From positions 1 through 46,028 of IMG/VR virus record IMGVR_UViG_3300041955_000180: DNA of 46,028 bases; one strand, 5' to 3'. The notes under the pieces are model-generated. The model ran no database searches and was not told the DNA's origin. It worked only from the letters and a program-made list of their open reading frames with translations. Shown here piece after piece: positions 14,540 through 22,569 of this stretch; the stretch's first letter is position 1, and each line of letters begins with the position of its first letter. A program made the position numbers and the translations under genes. This stretch comes from a virus.

Positions 14540-14694
14540 TCCAGGCCCTGGTTGTGCGCAACCCGGCAGCATTCTCGCTCGCGATCGGGATCGGCCTCAC
14601 CGTCGTCGTCGTTGCCCTCGTGGTCATCGCGTGGGTGGGACTTAGCCGCGTCATGGCAGAGGCCTTGGACAGATCGGACGACGAAGAGCTCTGA
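14536..14694 (+). CDS. Small single-span membrane protein (52 aa)
   Basis: It starts at the ATGA overlap; an upstream reading from 14461 is rejected. One long transmembrane segment (FSLAIGIGLTVVVVALVVIA) is followed by a short acidic tail (LDRSDDEEL). Size and layout fit small phage membrane proteins such as holin-like or exclusion proteins, but the role is not determinable. Confidence 0.5.
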   Translation: MIQALVVRNPAAFSLAIGIGLTVVVVALVVIAWVGLSRVMAEALDRSDDEEL

Positions 14695-14698
14695 CGGC

Positions 14699-14714
14699 GG
14701 GCAATTAGACGAGC
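14699..14714 (+). promoter_or_regulatory. GGGCAATTA motif upstream of zinc-finger gene
   Basis: GGGCAATTA at 14699-14707, one base different from the recurrent GGGCAATTC, lies 7 bases before ATG 14715. No Shine-Dalgarno is present. Confidence 0.4.
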
Positions 14715-15068
14715 ATGGACGCGCCTGCTATCATCGTCGGCCGGCAGTGCCGATACTGCCGGAAGTGGTATCCGAAGGGCGACTTCGTTCTGTTCGGGCC
14801 CGGTCTCGAACGCTGCCCGAAGTGCCAGGAGCGGCATCTTATCGCGCTTGACGCCCTCGCCGGGAACCCTCCGAAAGAGTGCGCCTTCTGCCACATCACC
14901 TTCGAGAAGCTGTCCGATAAGCACCCGGGCGAGCGCGTGCCGATGGTGGTCCACATGATCGACGGGACCTACATGCTGGCCTGCCAGGTCTGCGATATCA
15001 AGATCACCGAGCTGACCCGGCATCTCTTCAAGGGCACGATGTTTGGAAAGGCGCGTGGAATTGCCTGA
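14715..15068 (+). CDS. Multi-zinc-ribbon protein (117 aa)
   Basis: Four CxxC pairs are visible: CRYC, CPKC, CAFC and CQVC, so two zinc ribbons are likely. QCRYCRKWYPKGDF and ERCPKCQERH form the first, and KECAFCHITFEKL with LACQVCDIKITE the second. It lies among head genes, but zinc ribbons like these are more often regulators. It overlaps the next start. Confidence 0.55.
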   Translation: MDAPAIIVGRQCRYCRKWYPKGDFVLFGPGLERCPKCQERHLIALDALAGNPPKECAFCHITFEKLSDKHPGERVPMVVHMIDGTYMLACQVCDIKITELTRHLFKGTMFGKARGIA

Positions 15069-15261
15069 ACCGAAAACCCCCGAGGATCTCGCGGCTCATT
15101 GGCTCGCGATGTATCAGCGCGAACTGGAACTGAACGGCTGCCTTCGGGACCAACTGCAAACTTTCCAGTGGGAAGTGTTCTATGCCCGGAAGGAACTGGC
15201 TCGACTCAGGCGCCTGGCTACGCGCGCTGGCTTGAAGTGGAAGAAACCCGCGGCAATATAA
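15055..15261 (+). CDS. Small helical hypothetical protein (68 aa)
   Basis: GTG 15055 is preceded by GGAAAGG at good spacing; TTG at 15043 is an alternative adding four residues. It is a mostly helical protein (EDLAAHWLAMYQRELELNGC, WEVFYARKELARLRRLATRA) and very basic at the end. Position just before the scaffold gene suggests an assembly role, unproven. Confidence 0.5.
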   Translation: MELPEPKTPEDLAAHWLAMYQRELELNGCLRDQLQTFQWEVFYARKELARLRRLATRAGLKWKKPAAI

Positions 15262-15267
15262 AGCCGT

Positions 15268-16155
15268 ATGCACCCCACCGAAGGCGCGGTGGTCGTTCTC
15301 GACCCGGGCGCCCCAGTAGAGATTGGACGGGAAGTTCCCGCAGCTCCCGCGACGCCTGCGAAAGTGGCGCCCACTCCTGAACAGACACGGATCGCCGAGC
15401 TCGAAGCGAGCCTTCGCGAACAGCGCGAGGCGGCGCAGTTCTGGGCAAACCGGGCCCGCGGCGGTCAGCCGGCGCCGGTCGACGACGCGGCGATCGACGA
15501 TGAACCGGCCGAACCGGTCCTCGAGGTCGCGAATCCTCCCGCCGGCGAATCGACCGACGATTTCCTGACGGACCTGAACGCGGCCGGCCTCGAAGCGCTC
15601 AAGAAAAGAGGCGTAATCACCGGCGAGCAGCTGGCCGTCGCGCTTCAGAACCTTGAAACGCGCATTCGTGGCGAATACGCCATGGATGTGCAGGCGCGCC
15701 AGTTCGACAGCCGCCTGAGCGCGGAGTTTCCGGAGCTGATCGAAGCGAACGCCCGCGTCGACGCCGGGCAGCCGGCAAACTCCCCATTGTTCGAGAAGAC
15801 GGCGGCCAACTATCGCGCGCTGATGCAGGACGCGCCCGGTGTGAAGCATAACAGCGCGGCCGGACGGAGCCTGATGCTCGCGGCGGCGCGCATGGCGAAG
15901 ACGCAACTGGAGGCCGCAGCCGTGGACACGAACGTCGATCCCGCACCGGGCACGAATCGCCGTGACCGCGTGGAAGGACAACCCGGTCGCGGGCGAGCTC
16001 GCGCCGGCGGCGCCGATACCCAGCTCGATGCGCCTCCGGAGATCGGGGAAACGTCGCGCGCGATCATCGCGAATCTTCAGCGCTTCGGCGTTACGGAGGC
16101 GCGGTTCAAAGAGTTCCAGGGATCGCCGTTTGAGAGGAGAAACGGCCGTGGCTAA
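15268..16155 (+). CDS. Putative capsid scaffolding protein
   Basis: The protein is 295 residues and rich in Ala, Glu and Arg. It has an N-terminal Pro/Ala linker, a coiled-coil segment (RIAELEASLREQREAAQFW), an acidic disordered stretch (VDDAAIDDEPAEPVLE), helical middle blocks and a short basic C-terminus (FKEFQGSPFERRNGRG). This composition, and the place between portal and major capsid genes, are typical of phage scaffolds, whose basic tail binds the capsid protein. The start ATG is preceded by GGCAATATAAAG rather than a Shine-Dalgarno. It overlaps the next gene by 8 bases. Confidence 0.6.
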   Translation: MHPTEGAVVVLDPGAPVEIGREVPAAPATPAKVAPTPEQTRIAELEASLREQREAAQFWANRARGGQPAPVDDAAIDDEPAEPVLEVANPPAGESTDDFLTDLNAAGLEALKKRGVITGEQLAVALQNLETRIRGEYAMDVQARQFDSRLSAEFPELIEANARVDAGQPANSPLFEKTAANYRALMQDAPGVKHNSAAGRSLMLAAARMAKTQLEAAAVDTNVDPAPGTNRRDRVEGQPGRGRARAGGADTQLDAPPEIGETSRAIIANLQRFGVTEARFKEFQGSPFERRNGRG

Positions 16156-16957
16156 CCCTAACCCGACCGAAGTTTTGCAAGCCGCGGCGGCTCCGGAGAA
16201 TTTCGGCGCGCGGATGGCGGCCAAAAAAAAGGCCGCGATCGCAAAGGCGCCCATGTCGCAGGGCGTCGGCGAGTCCAAGCGTTTCGGAGGGGATTATAAT
16301 CCTCCTCTCGCCGAGGGCGAAGTCGACTGGGACAAATTGACCCTGAACGGCCAGCCGATTCCCCCGGAGATCCGCACCAAACTCCTCTATCACTACACAG
16401 ACCAGGCGATCGCTCAGCGCATGGAGAACCAGCCGGCGGTGCAGTTCACCCGGCACGAAGAGGACAAGCAGATCTTCGACAAGTTCGAAGACGGACTGAA
16501 AGCGAACGTCGAGCCGTGGGAAGGCGGCGTGGACCCGCTGATCGAGACGAAAAAGGCGCACGAGCAGCCCGGCACGCGATACCGGTATCTCTCCCAGGCG
16601 AAGGTCGATCGCGACGGATGGCGCGGCTGGGAGCCAGTCAAGGTCATGGTCAAAGGCGTCGAGACGATTGTGAAGCTTGGCAACATGATGCTCGGAAAGA
16701 TGAGCGAGGATCGGGCCATCAAGCGCGACAAATTCTTCCAATCGAGGGCCAAAGAGCAGATGGTCGATGCGCAGGATCGCGTCGCCGAGCTGCGCGACCA
16801 GGTCATCAGCGAAAAGAACATGCGCGACATTAAGCGCCGGCGCCGCGTCGACGAGCACGAAGGCTTTCAGACCGTGCACGGAGACTCGCGCGAAACCGAC
16901 GATCCGGATTTCATGCGCGAAGAAGTCCCGCGGGTCGGCGGCTTCGAAAACTCATAA
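16148..16957 (+). CDS. Putative structural or assembly protein (269 aa, GTG start)
   Basis: GTG 16148 has a strong GAGGAG 8 bases upstream. A Lys/Ala-rich N-terminus (GARMAAKKKAAIAKAP) is followed by VDWDKLTLNGQPIPPEI, a compact middle domain (RYRYLSQAKVDRDGWRGW, VKVMVKGVETIVKLGNMMLG) and a charged coiled-coil C-terminus (VDAQDRVAELRDQVISEKN). The phrases TRYRYLSQ and VKLGNMML are seen in phage proteins encoded before decoration proteins. I cannot name a function. Confidence 0.5.
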   Translation: MANPNPTEVLQAAAAPENFGARMAAKKKAAIAKAPMSQGVGESKRFGGDYNPPLAEGEVDWDKLTLNGQPIPPEIRTKLLYHYTDQAIAQRMENQPAVQFTRHEEDKQIFDKFEDGLKANVEPWEGGVDPLIETKKAHEQPGTRYRYLSQAKVDRDGWRGWEPVKVMVKGVETIVKLGNMMLGKMSEDRAIKRDKFFQSRAKEQMVDAQDRVAELRDQVISEKNMRDIKRRRRVDEHEGFQTVHGDSRETDDPDFMREEVPRVGGFENS

Positions 16958-17089
16958 AAGGCCCGGCAATATAGAGTCAGAAACGCGGTTCACAGGTGAG
17001 AGCGACTCTCCCAGGCGAACCGGACGGCGCGGAACCCCACCGAGCTACGCAAACCACAAACAGGTTTTTAGCTCGAGGAGGGTTCCGAA

Positions 17090-17638
17090 ATGGCGAACGT
17101 CAACAATCCCTACGGCCTGCGCCCGCTGATGCGGACGACCAACGGCGGCAACCCGAACATCTTCGGGTACACGAAGGCCTCGGGCTACGGCTATCCGATC
17201 TATAAGTGGGACCCGGTCACGCAACTCGCCGGCGTCCTGAACGGACCCGCCAGCGGCCTCACGGCCGGAACGACTTACCTGATCGGAGTGGCGCTTGCGT
17301 TCTCGCTCGCCTCGACGGCTGCGACCATCCTCGTGATGGACGACCCGGGGGCCCTCTTCGATATCCAGGGCGACGGGTCGGGCTCGGGCTCGAACGTCAT
17401 CGCGGCCGCCACCATGGGCTACAACGCGAACCTGAACTACACGGGCACGGCCGGCGCCGGCGTGACGCGCGATAACTCTGGCGTGCAGCTCACGGAATCG
17501 ACGATCGCCGTGACCAGTACGCTCGATGTCCGCATCCTGCGTCTGCACAACGATCCGACGAACGCCTATGGTGTGTATGGGCGCGTCGAGATCACGATCA
17601 ACAAGCACTTGAACAGCAAGGCGGTCACGGCGACCTAA
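17090..17638 (+). CDS. Putative capsid decoration or stabilisation protein
   Basis: This 182-residue protein has a strong GAGGAGGG Shine-Dalgarno. The opening ANVNNPYGLRPLMRTTNGG is characteristic of small head proteins encoded just before the major capsid gene. The rest is glycine-rich and beta-rich, with FDIQGDGSGSGSN and VDVRILRLHNDPTN-like strands. It probably trims or cements the capsid shell. A 132-base gap upstream (16958-17089) holds a small stem (GAGAG-CGA-CTCTC, 16998-17010) but no gene. Confidence 0.65.
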   Translation: MANVNNPYGLRPLMRTTNGGNPNIFGYTKASGYGYPIYKWDPVTQLAGVLNGPASGLTAGTTYLIGVALAFSLASTAATILVMDDPGALFDIQGDGSGSGSNVIAAATMGYNANLNYTGTAGAGVTRDNSGVQLTESTIAVTSTLDVRILRLHNDPTNAYGVYGRVEITINKHLNSKAVTAT

Positions 17639-17639
17639 A

Positions 17640-17653
17640 CCGCGCGAACGCGG
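17640..17653 (+). other. Small RNA hairpin CCGCG-CGAA-CGCGG before the capsid gene
   Basis: It has a perfect five-base stem with a CGAA loop in the 50-base gap before the major capsid gene. It lacks a T-run, so it is not a classical terminator. It could stabilise or set a processed 5' end of capsid mRNA. Confidence 0.35.
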
Positions 17654-17688
17654 CAGCGAACGGGAAAGAGTCAGAGGAGGATTTCGAA

Positions 17689-18609
17689 ATGGAAGTCACG
17701 GGCAATTTCAGCGACTTTTACGGCACTTCGATGCTGCCGGCGCTCCGCGCCATCGTCGACGACGGCTACAAGCAGTACACGCCGCAGTTCACGAGCATCT
17801 TCAACATCCTGTCTTCGAGCCGCTCGCTCGAACAGTTCACCCAGGTCTCTGGCGTGGGCCGTTTCTCGCAGCTGAACGAAGGCGAGGCCGTGCGGCGCGA
17901 CATGGCCGTCCAGGGCTTCAAGAGCTCGTTTACCCACTCCCGCTGGGGCCTCTCCGTTCCCGTCACGATCGACATGGTCGAGGACGACAAGTGGGATCTG
18001 ATCGGGAAGCTGCACCGCGATCTTGGCTGGTCCTGCTCGGAAACCCAGGAGCTCGACGCCGTGTCGACCTTCAATAACGCATTCTCCGGATCGTACAACG
18101 GCCCGGACGGCGTGCCGCTCTGCTCGGCCTCGCATCCGCTTTACAAGGCGGGCGGCGTGCAGAGCAACATCCTCTCGGTCGCGGCGGATCTCGACATGAT
18201 CCCGCTCCAGCTGGCGCTCACGGCGTTCAGCCTGATGAAGCGGGCCTCGGGCGAATACATCCACGCCGTCGCCCGGAACCTGATCATCCACCCGTCGAAC
18301 ATGTGGCTCGCCCACGCGCTGACCAAGTCGACGGACGACCCGACCACCGCAGATCGCTCGGTGAACCCGCTGGCCGCGGCGCCCGACGGCATTCCCAAGC
18401 CCTTCGCGTGGCGCTATCTCACGGACGTGGACAGCTGGTTTATCACGAGCGAACCGGCGCGGACGGGCCTCGTGTGGTTCTGGCGTAAGCGCCAGTATTC
18501 GAAGTCCTGGACGGACGACGAGACCGAAGTCGGGGTGACGGCCATGCGCTACAAGAAGTCGCACGGCTGGAACGACTACATCGGCGTCTACGGCACGCCC
18601 GGCGCCTAG
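17689..18609 (+). CDS. Major capsid protein (Mu gpT / HK97-fold type)
   Basis: This is a 306-residue protein. Hallmarks are an N-terminal FYGTSMLPALRAIVDDGYKQ, a long central strand/helix region (SRWGLSVPVTIDMVEDDKWD), the signature DGVPLCSASHPLY (about 140-152), NLIIHPSNMW in the A-domain and WFWRKRQYSKSW near the C-terminus. The Cys-Ser-Ala-x-His-Pro phrase is highly characteristic of gpT-like capsid proteins with the HK97 fold. SD AGGAGG precedes the ATG. It forms the icosahedral shell and follows a decoration gene, as in related phages. Confidence 0.9.
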   Translation: MEVTGNFSDFYGTSMLPALRAIVDDGYKQYTPQFTSIFNILSSSRSLEQFTQVSGVGRFSQLNEGEAVRRDMAVQGFKSSFTHSRWGLSVPVTIDMVEDDKWDLIGKLHRDLGWSCSETQELDAVSTFNNAFSGSYNGPDGVPLCSASHPLYKAGGVQSNILSVAADLDMIPLQLALTAFSLMKRASGEYIHAVARNLIIHPSNMWLAHALTKSTDDPTTADRSVNPLAAAPDGIPKPFAWRYLTDVDSWFITSEPARTGLVWFWRKRQYSKSWTDDETEVGVTAMRYKKSHGWNDYIGVYGTPGA

Positions 18610-18639
18610 GCCGCAAACTTCGACAGGAGGTTTTCTCTC

Positions 18640-19620
18640 ATGAATGACGGTGTCAGCCATTTCAACTCGGTGCAGTCCGGTGGCGTTCCTGTCCTCGGGA
18701 TGCTCACTCAGGGGACTTCGTGGTTCGTGCGTCCCGGGACCGGCTCGGACAATAACAGCGGCAGGTCCCCGCAGCAGGCCCTTCAGACCCTGGCGACCGC
18801 TCTATCAATGGCGCAGGCCAACCAGAACGACGTCATCTACCTGATGGCCGAGTCGGACACGCCGGGTGGCACCACGGACTATCAAAGGGCGACGACCGGC
18901 CTTCTTTGGAACAAGGATCTGGTCCACCTGATCGGCGTGAACGCTGGCTCCAAATTTTCGCCCCGCTCTCGCGTGGCTCTTGCTTCCACTTTCGCGAGCG
19001 CATCGCCCCTGATCACGGTTTCGGCGAACGGCTGCCTGTTCAAGGGCGTCGAGTTTTTTGCGGGCGTGCCCTCCACGGCGCCCCTCGGCTGTATGTTGGT
19101 CACGGGCGAACGCAATCACTTCCAGGGCTGTCACATCGCCGGTTTCGGCCACGCCGACATGGACATTGCTGGTGGTTACGACATCTCGCTCGCAGGAGCC
19201 CAGGAGAACTTCTTCGAGGACTGCATCATCGGAATTGACACGATCACGCGCTCCGCGCAGGTCAACGCCAATATTTACACCTCGGTCAATGGGATCAAGG
19301 CGACCCGCAACATTTTCCGTGAGTGCGAGATGCGCATGTATGCCGGACACGCGACCAATCCACAGTTCTTGCGCTCGCCCACGGGCACGGTCGACAGATC
19401 GCTTGAGTTTGACGACTGTCTCTTCCTGAACGCCGTCGGCTCCGGGGCCACGTCGCTGACCGAGGCGATGACCGTCGTCGACGCCAACACCGTTGTCCTC
19501 CGCGGCGCCAAGTGCGGATTTGTCGGGGCAGGCAAGTGGAATGCGTCCGGATCGATCCTGATCATGGTGACGAATACCATCGCGGCGAGCACTTCCGGCT
19601 ACGGCGAGTACGTCACCTAA
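18640..19620 (+). CDS. Parallel beta-helix virion protein next to the capsid gene
   Basis: The protein is 326 residues. WFVRPGTGSDNNSGRSPQQA and LMAESDTPGG near the N-terminus are followed by a ladder of short strands with repeated N/C/G turns (CLFKGVEFFAGVP, NHFQGCHIAGFGHADMDIAG, NFFEDCIIGIDTIT, NIFRECEMRMYAG, LEFDDCLFLNAVG). This is the pattern of a pectin-lyase-like right-handed beta-helix. SD AGGAGG is strong, like that of the capsid gene. It is likely an abundant head-decorating or head-fibre protein rather than a tailspike, judging by position. Confidence 0.65.
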   Translation: MNDGVSHFNSVQSGGVPVLGMLTQGTSWFVRPGTGSDNNSGRSPQQALQTLATALSMAQANQNDVIYLMAESDTPGGTTDYQRATTGLLWNKDLVHLIGVNAGSKFSPRSRVALASTFASASPLITVSANGCLFKGVEFFAGVPSTAPLGCMLVTGERNHFQGCHIAGFGHADMDIAGGYDISLAGAQENFFEDCIIGIDTITRSAQVNANIYTSVNGIKATRNIFRECEMRMYAGHATNPQFLRSPTGTVDRSLEFDDCLFLNAVGSGATSLTEAMTVVDANTVVLRGAKCGFVGAGKWNASGSILIMVTNTIAASTSGYGEYVT

Positions 19621-19635
19621 AAAACGAGGACCTGA

Positions 19636-20025
19636 ATGGGTTACCCAGTATCGACCGCGAACGCGAACTTCGCCTACAACGCGGTCCAATCGAACATCCT
19701 CAGCACGGGGGGAGGATTCCTCGCCGGTCTCATCATTCCTTCGACCTGGACTACGGCGTCGATCGCGCTGTTCGGTTCGGTCGATGGCGTGAACTTCTTC
19801 CAGGTCTACGATTCCGCCGGCAACGCCGTTACCATCACTGCGGGCGCATCGACCATGGTCATGATCGGCGACGAGACCAAGATTCCGACGGAAGTTCTGA
19901 AGGCCATGCTGTACTTCAAACTTCAATCCGGCGCGACCGGCTCGACCGTCGAGCAGGCGGCGTCGGGAGGCCTGGACGTGATTTGCATTCTGGTTAAGAG
20001 CCCGCTGCCCGGCTCGGTCCACTAA
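19636..20025 (+). CDS. Putative head-associated beta-rich protein (129 aa)
   Basis: It is preceded by CGAGGACCTGA. It opens with AYNAVQSNILSTGGGFLAGL and contains STWTTASIALFGSVDGVNFF, a beta-sandwich-like pattern seen in small phage decoration proteins, and ends with an ILVKSPLPGS segment. It follows the beta-helix gene by 15 bases and may be its structural partner. Confidence 0.5.
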   Translation: MGYPVSTANANFAYNAVQSNILSTGGGFLAGLIIPSTWTTASIALFGSVDGVNFFQVYDSAGNAVTITAGASTMVMIGDETKIPTEVLKAMLYFKLQSGATGSTVEQAASGGLDVICILVKSPLPGSVH

Positions 20026-20331
20026 ATGAGACAGCTACGCAATCCGTGGCTTATTGTCCCGCTCATTCTCGCGGGCAACATTTTGCTGACGTGCTTTCAC
20101 CTGTGGCTTTCTGGGGAGCTAAAAAGCTGGGCACAGCTCCCCGACGCGCTGAACCACGCGTCCTTTTCAGCGACGATGACGACGATCGGCTGGATTTTCT
20201 TTCGCAGTCCTTGGGCCGCCCAGATCATCGAGATTATGGGCGAGCAAAAGAGCACGGGCCCAGCGGGCGAAACCGTCCAAAGCACAAAGGTCACGCTCTC
20301 GAATGAGCCGCCGGCGGGAGGCAATTCCTAG
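20026..20331 (+). CDS. Two-span membrane protein, possible holin
   Basis: The protein is 101 residues with two hydrophobic segments, PWLIVPLILAGNILLTCFHL (about 7-26) and FSATMTTIGWIFF (about 47-60), and a polar C-terminus. It begins at the base after the previous stop. Two-span small membrane proteins in late operons are often holins, but the endolysin gene is 7 kb downstream, so the call is tentative. Confidence 0.45.
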   Translation: MRQLRNPWLIVPLILAGNILLTCFHLWLSGELKSWAQLPDALNHASFSATMTTIGWIFFRSPWAAQIIEIMGEQKSTGPAGETVQSTKVTLSNEPPAGGNS

Positions 20332-20333
20332 TT
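20319..20333 (+). promoter_or_regulatory. AGGCAATTC motif, 6 bases before ATG
   Basis: AGGCAATTC at 20319-20327 is followed by CTAGTT and ATG 20334. It is the same spacing as at 23323, 27659 and 35225. Confidence 0.5.
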
Positions 20334-20768
20334 ATGGCTGGAATGCCCGCAACGTTCGCGAACGACATCCTGCAGCTGATCTTCAACGCGCAGGCGATCG
20401 CGAACATCGCCGACAACGCCGGATCGAGCCCGCTCACGAACCTGTACGTCGCACTGCACACCGCCGATCCTTCGAGCGGCAACCAGGAGACGAGCGAGGC
20501 GACCTACACGGGCTACGGACGCGTCGCCGTCGCGCGCACCTCTTCCGGGTGGACGGTGAGTTCGAACGAAGCCGAAAACGCCGTGGCGGTCACTTTCCCG
20601 GCCTGCACGGGCGGTACGAATACGATCACCTATTTTTCGATCGGCACGAAGACGACCGGCAACACGGGCCTTTTGCTCTACGTGGGTGAGCTGACGGCCT
20701 CGCTCGCGGTCTCGAACGGCATCACGCCGCAGGCTGCCATCAACGCCTTGACGGTCACGCAGGCCTAG
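20334..20768 (+). CDS. Phage structural protein with LYVALHTADP signature
   Basis: This is a 144-residue protein. The phrases NLYVALHTADPSSGNQETSE, TGYGRVAVARTSSGW and FPACTGGTNTITYFSIG belong to a widespread family of small phage virion proteins annotated variously as tail-fibre-related or structural. The fold is predicted beta-rich and self-associating. It lies downstream of the head cluster and upstream of fibre-like genes. Confidence 0.6.
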   Translation: MAGMPATFANDILQLIFNAQAIANIADNAGSSPLTNLYVALHTADPSSGNQETSEATYTGYGRVAVARTSSGWTVSSNEAENAVAVTFPACTGGTNTITYFSIGTKTTGNTGLLLYVGELTASLAVSNGITPQAAINALTVTQA

Positions 20769-20783
20769 GCGTAAACTGCGGCA

Positions 20784-20972
20784 ATGACGCGCAGCCAAGC
20801 CAAAGAGAAGCTCAAAGAAATCATTCCGACGATTCCCGCAACGCACTCGATGGATGCGGCGATCGACATCATCCTGCTCGCGCTCGACGGCGCCCTCGCC
20901 TTCGAACAGGAGCTTGCGCAGTTCTCGGGAACGGCTCACGCCGTCGCGAGGGTCCGGCAATCCTCGGAGTAG
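20784..20972 (+). CDS. Small helical hypothetical protein (62 aa)
   Basis: It is a helical, soluble protein (AKEKLKEIIPTIPATHSMDA and ALDGALAFEQELAQF). TAAACT lies 6 bases before the ATG, a -10-like placement for a leaderless transcript, and no Shine-Dalgarno is evident. No family is recognised. Confidence 0.45.
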   Translation: MTRSQAKEKLKEIIPTIPATHSMDAAIDIILLALDGALAFEQELAQFSGTAHAVARVRQSSE

Positions 20973-20984
20973 GAGCAAAAACGC

Positions 20985-22559
20985 ATGCGCAAGTGTTTTT
21001 CGGCCGCGGGCCTTCTCGGCTTCGCGGCGATCGCCATTCTTGTCGGTCTGCACGCCCAGAATCCCAACACCGCGGCTTTTCCGTCGGCCGTCGCGACCGA
21101 TAGCAATCTATTCGTCGCGACCAACCTCGGAACGACGACGCTGAACGGCAACATCACGAACAGCCAGACCACCGTCGTGGTGACCAGCGCGAGCGCGCTG
21201 GGCGTCGCGCCCATCATCATGGCGATCGGCACCGAGCTGATTCACTGCACGAGCCTCTCTACAAACACGTACTCGGGATGCACGCGGGGAGCGGAGAGCA
21301 CCACGGCCGCCTCCGCGTCGAGCGGCGCGACCGTGACGAACGTCATCACCGCCTGGCACCATAACCAGATAGCGGCCGAAGTCAAGGCCATCGAAACCGA
21401 GCTGACGACGGTCGGCTGCGGCATCGTGGGTGCCTCGAGCGCGCTTTCCGCCTCGGGCACCTGTGTAACGATCTCGAACGCCGGGACGACGGGCACCACG
21501 CAGTACACGCTGACCAAGCTGACGGGCGCGCCGTCCACGGCCGTGATCGCGGCGACGACCGATATCACCAACATCATCGGAATCACCGACTCGGGCGCGG
21601 GCACGAGCGGCTCGGCCGTCATCAAGGAAAGCGGGCAAGAGTCCTGCGTTTTCGACAGCAGCACCGTTGCCGGCGATTACGTGGGGATCAGCAGCACGAC
21701 GGCCGGGGACTGCCACGATATCGGGGCCTTGGGGAACTACCAGGGCCAAGTGATCGGGCGCGTGCTCTCGACGAATGGGAGCGGCGGGACTTATACGGTG
21801 GACCTGAGCCTCAAAATCACGATGAGCGGCGCGGGCACGATTCAGTATGGAGCGATCGCGAGTCTGCCATCTTCCTCGACAGTTGCAGGAAATGAGTACA
21901 TCTGCACAGATTCTCCCTATCACTTCGTTTGGACGGGAAGCGCTTGGCAGCCTTACGTCTTCGGCTATAAGGTCACGCAGCCTGTTCTCGCGAACTTCAC
22001 CCAGACCGAGGTCAGCATCTCCACGTTCGACACGACGCACGGCGGGATTCTCTGGTCCGTCACATCGGGTGGAGGATCGGCGAATACCCAGCAGGTGCTA
22101 TCGTTCGGCAATGGCGGCCTGGTCGGCTCGGGCGCCTATTATGTAGACGCGGCATTCACCGTCGATATCTCGGGCGGCAACGGCGGACTGGGCGTCGGCA
22201 TCACGCCAGCGACTCCGTCGGGCAGCTCCGCGATCGCATTCGCGGATTACGGTTCGGTTGGATCTGGTTATCAGGTCTCGACGGTGACGTGCACGGCGCT
22301 TTCCAACTGCGCGGGCAGCAACGTCGTGGCTTGGATCGGCGTCAATGAGCTGGCCTCTCCGCTGATCTGGACCAGAATCTACGACGATGGATCGGCCACC
22401 CGTTATTACTACTACTCGACGAACGGCTACATGTGGAGGCTCATCACGTCAACCTCCCGGACTTCCGTCGTTTCGTCCCCGGGAAGTGCGGTGTTTATCG
22501 TGACGAACTACAACGCGTCCCTCGTCATTCACCTGCTGCACTTCTCGGTCCACAGCTAA
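20985..22559 (+). CDS. Large beta-rich fibre-like protein with N-terminal signal-like segment
   Basis: The protein is 524 residues. Residues 1-25 look like a Sec signal (basic start, GLLGFAAIAILVGLHAQ). The rest is Ser/Thr/Gly-rich with many short strands. It contains FVATNLGTTTLNGNITNSQT and GTELIHCTSLSTNTYSGCTR, a module common in phage tail fibres, and a C-terminal receptor-binding-like domain (DGSATRYYYYSTNGYMWRL). Good SD GGAG. A signal peptide on a virion protein is unusual; it may instead be a membrane-anchored or exported surface protein. Confidence 0.5.
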   Translation: MRKCFSAAGLLGFAAIAILVGLHAQNPNTAAFPSAVATDSNLFVATNLGTTTLNGNITNSQTTVVVTSASALGVAPIIMAIGTELIHCTSLSTNTYSGCTRGAESTTAASASSGATVTNVITAWHHNQIAAEVKAIETELTTVGCGIVGASSALSASGTCVTISNAGTTGTTQYTLTKLTGAPSTAVIAATTDITNIIGITDSGAGTSGSAVIKESGQESCVFDSSTVAGDYVGISSTTAGDCHDIGALGNYQGQVIGRVLSTNGSGGTYTVDLSLKITMSGAGTIQYGAIASLPSSSTVAGNEYICTDSPYHFVWTGSAWQPYVFGYKVTQPVLANFTQTEVSISTFDTTHGGILWSVTSGGGSANTQQVLSFGNGGLVGSGAYYVDAAFTVDISGGNGGLGVGITPATPSGSSAIAFADYGSVGSGYQVSTVTCTALSNCAGSNVVAWIGVNELASPLIWTRIYDDGSATRYYYYSTNGYMWRLITSTSRTSVVSSPGSAVFIVTNYNASLVIHLLHFSVHS

Positions 22560-22569
22560 GGAAAACAAA

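Noticed and set aside
15028-16278. Minus-strand open frame of 416 codons opposite the scaffold gene (and a similar one at 18805-20022)
   Set aside because: Long antisense frames are expected in GC-rich genes. They contain no recognisable domain, and every supported gene is on the plus strand.
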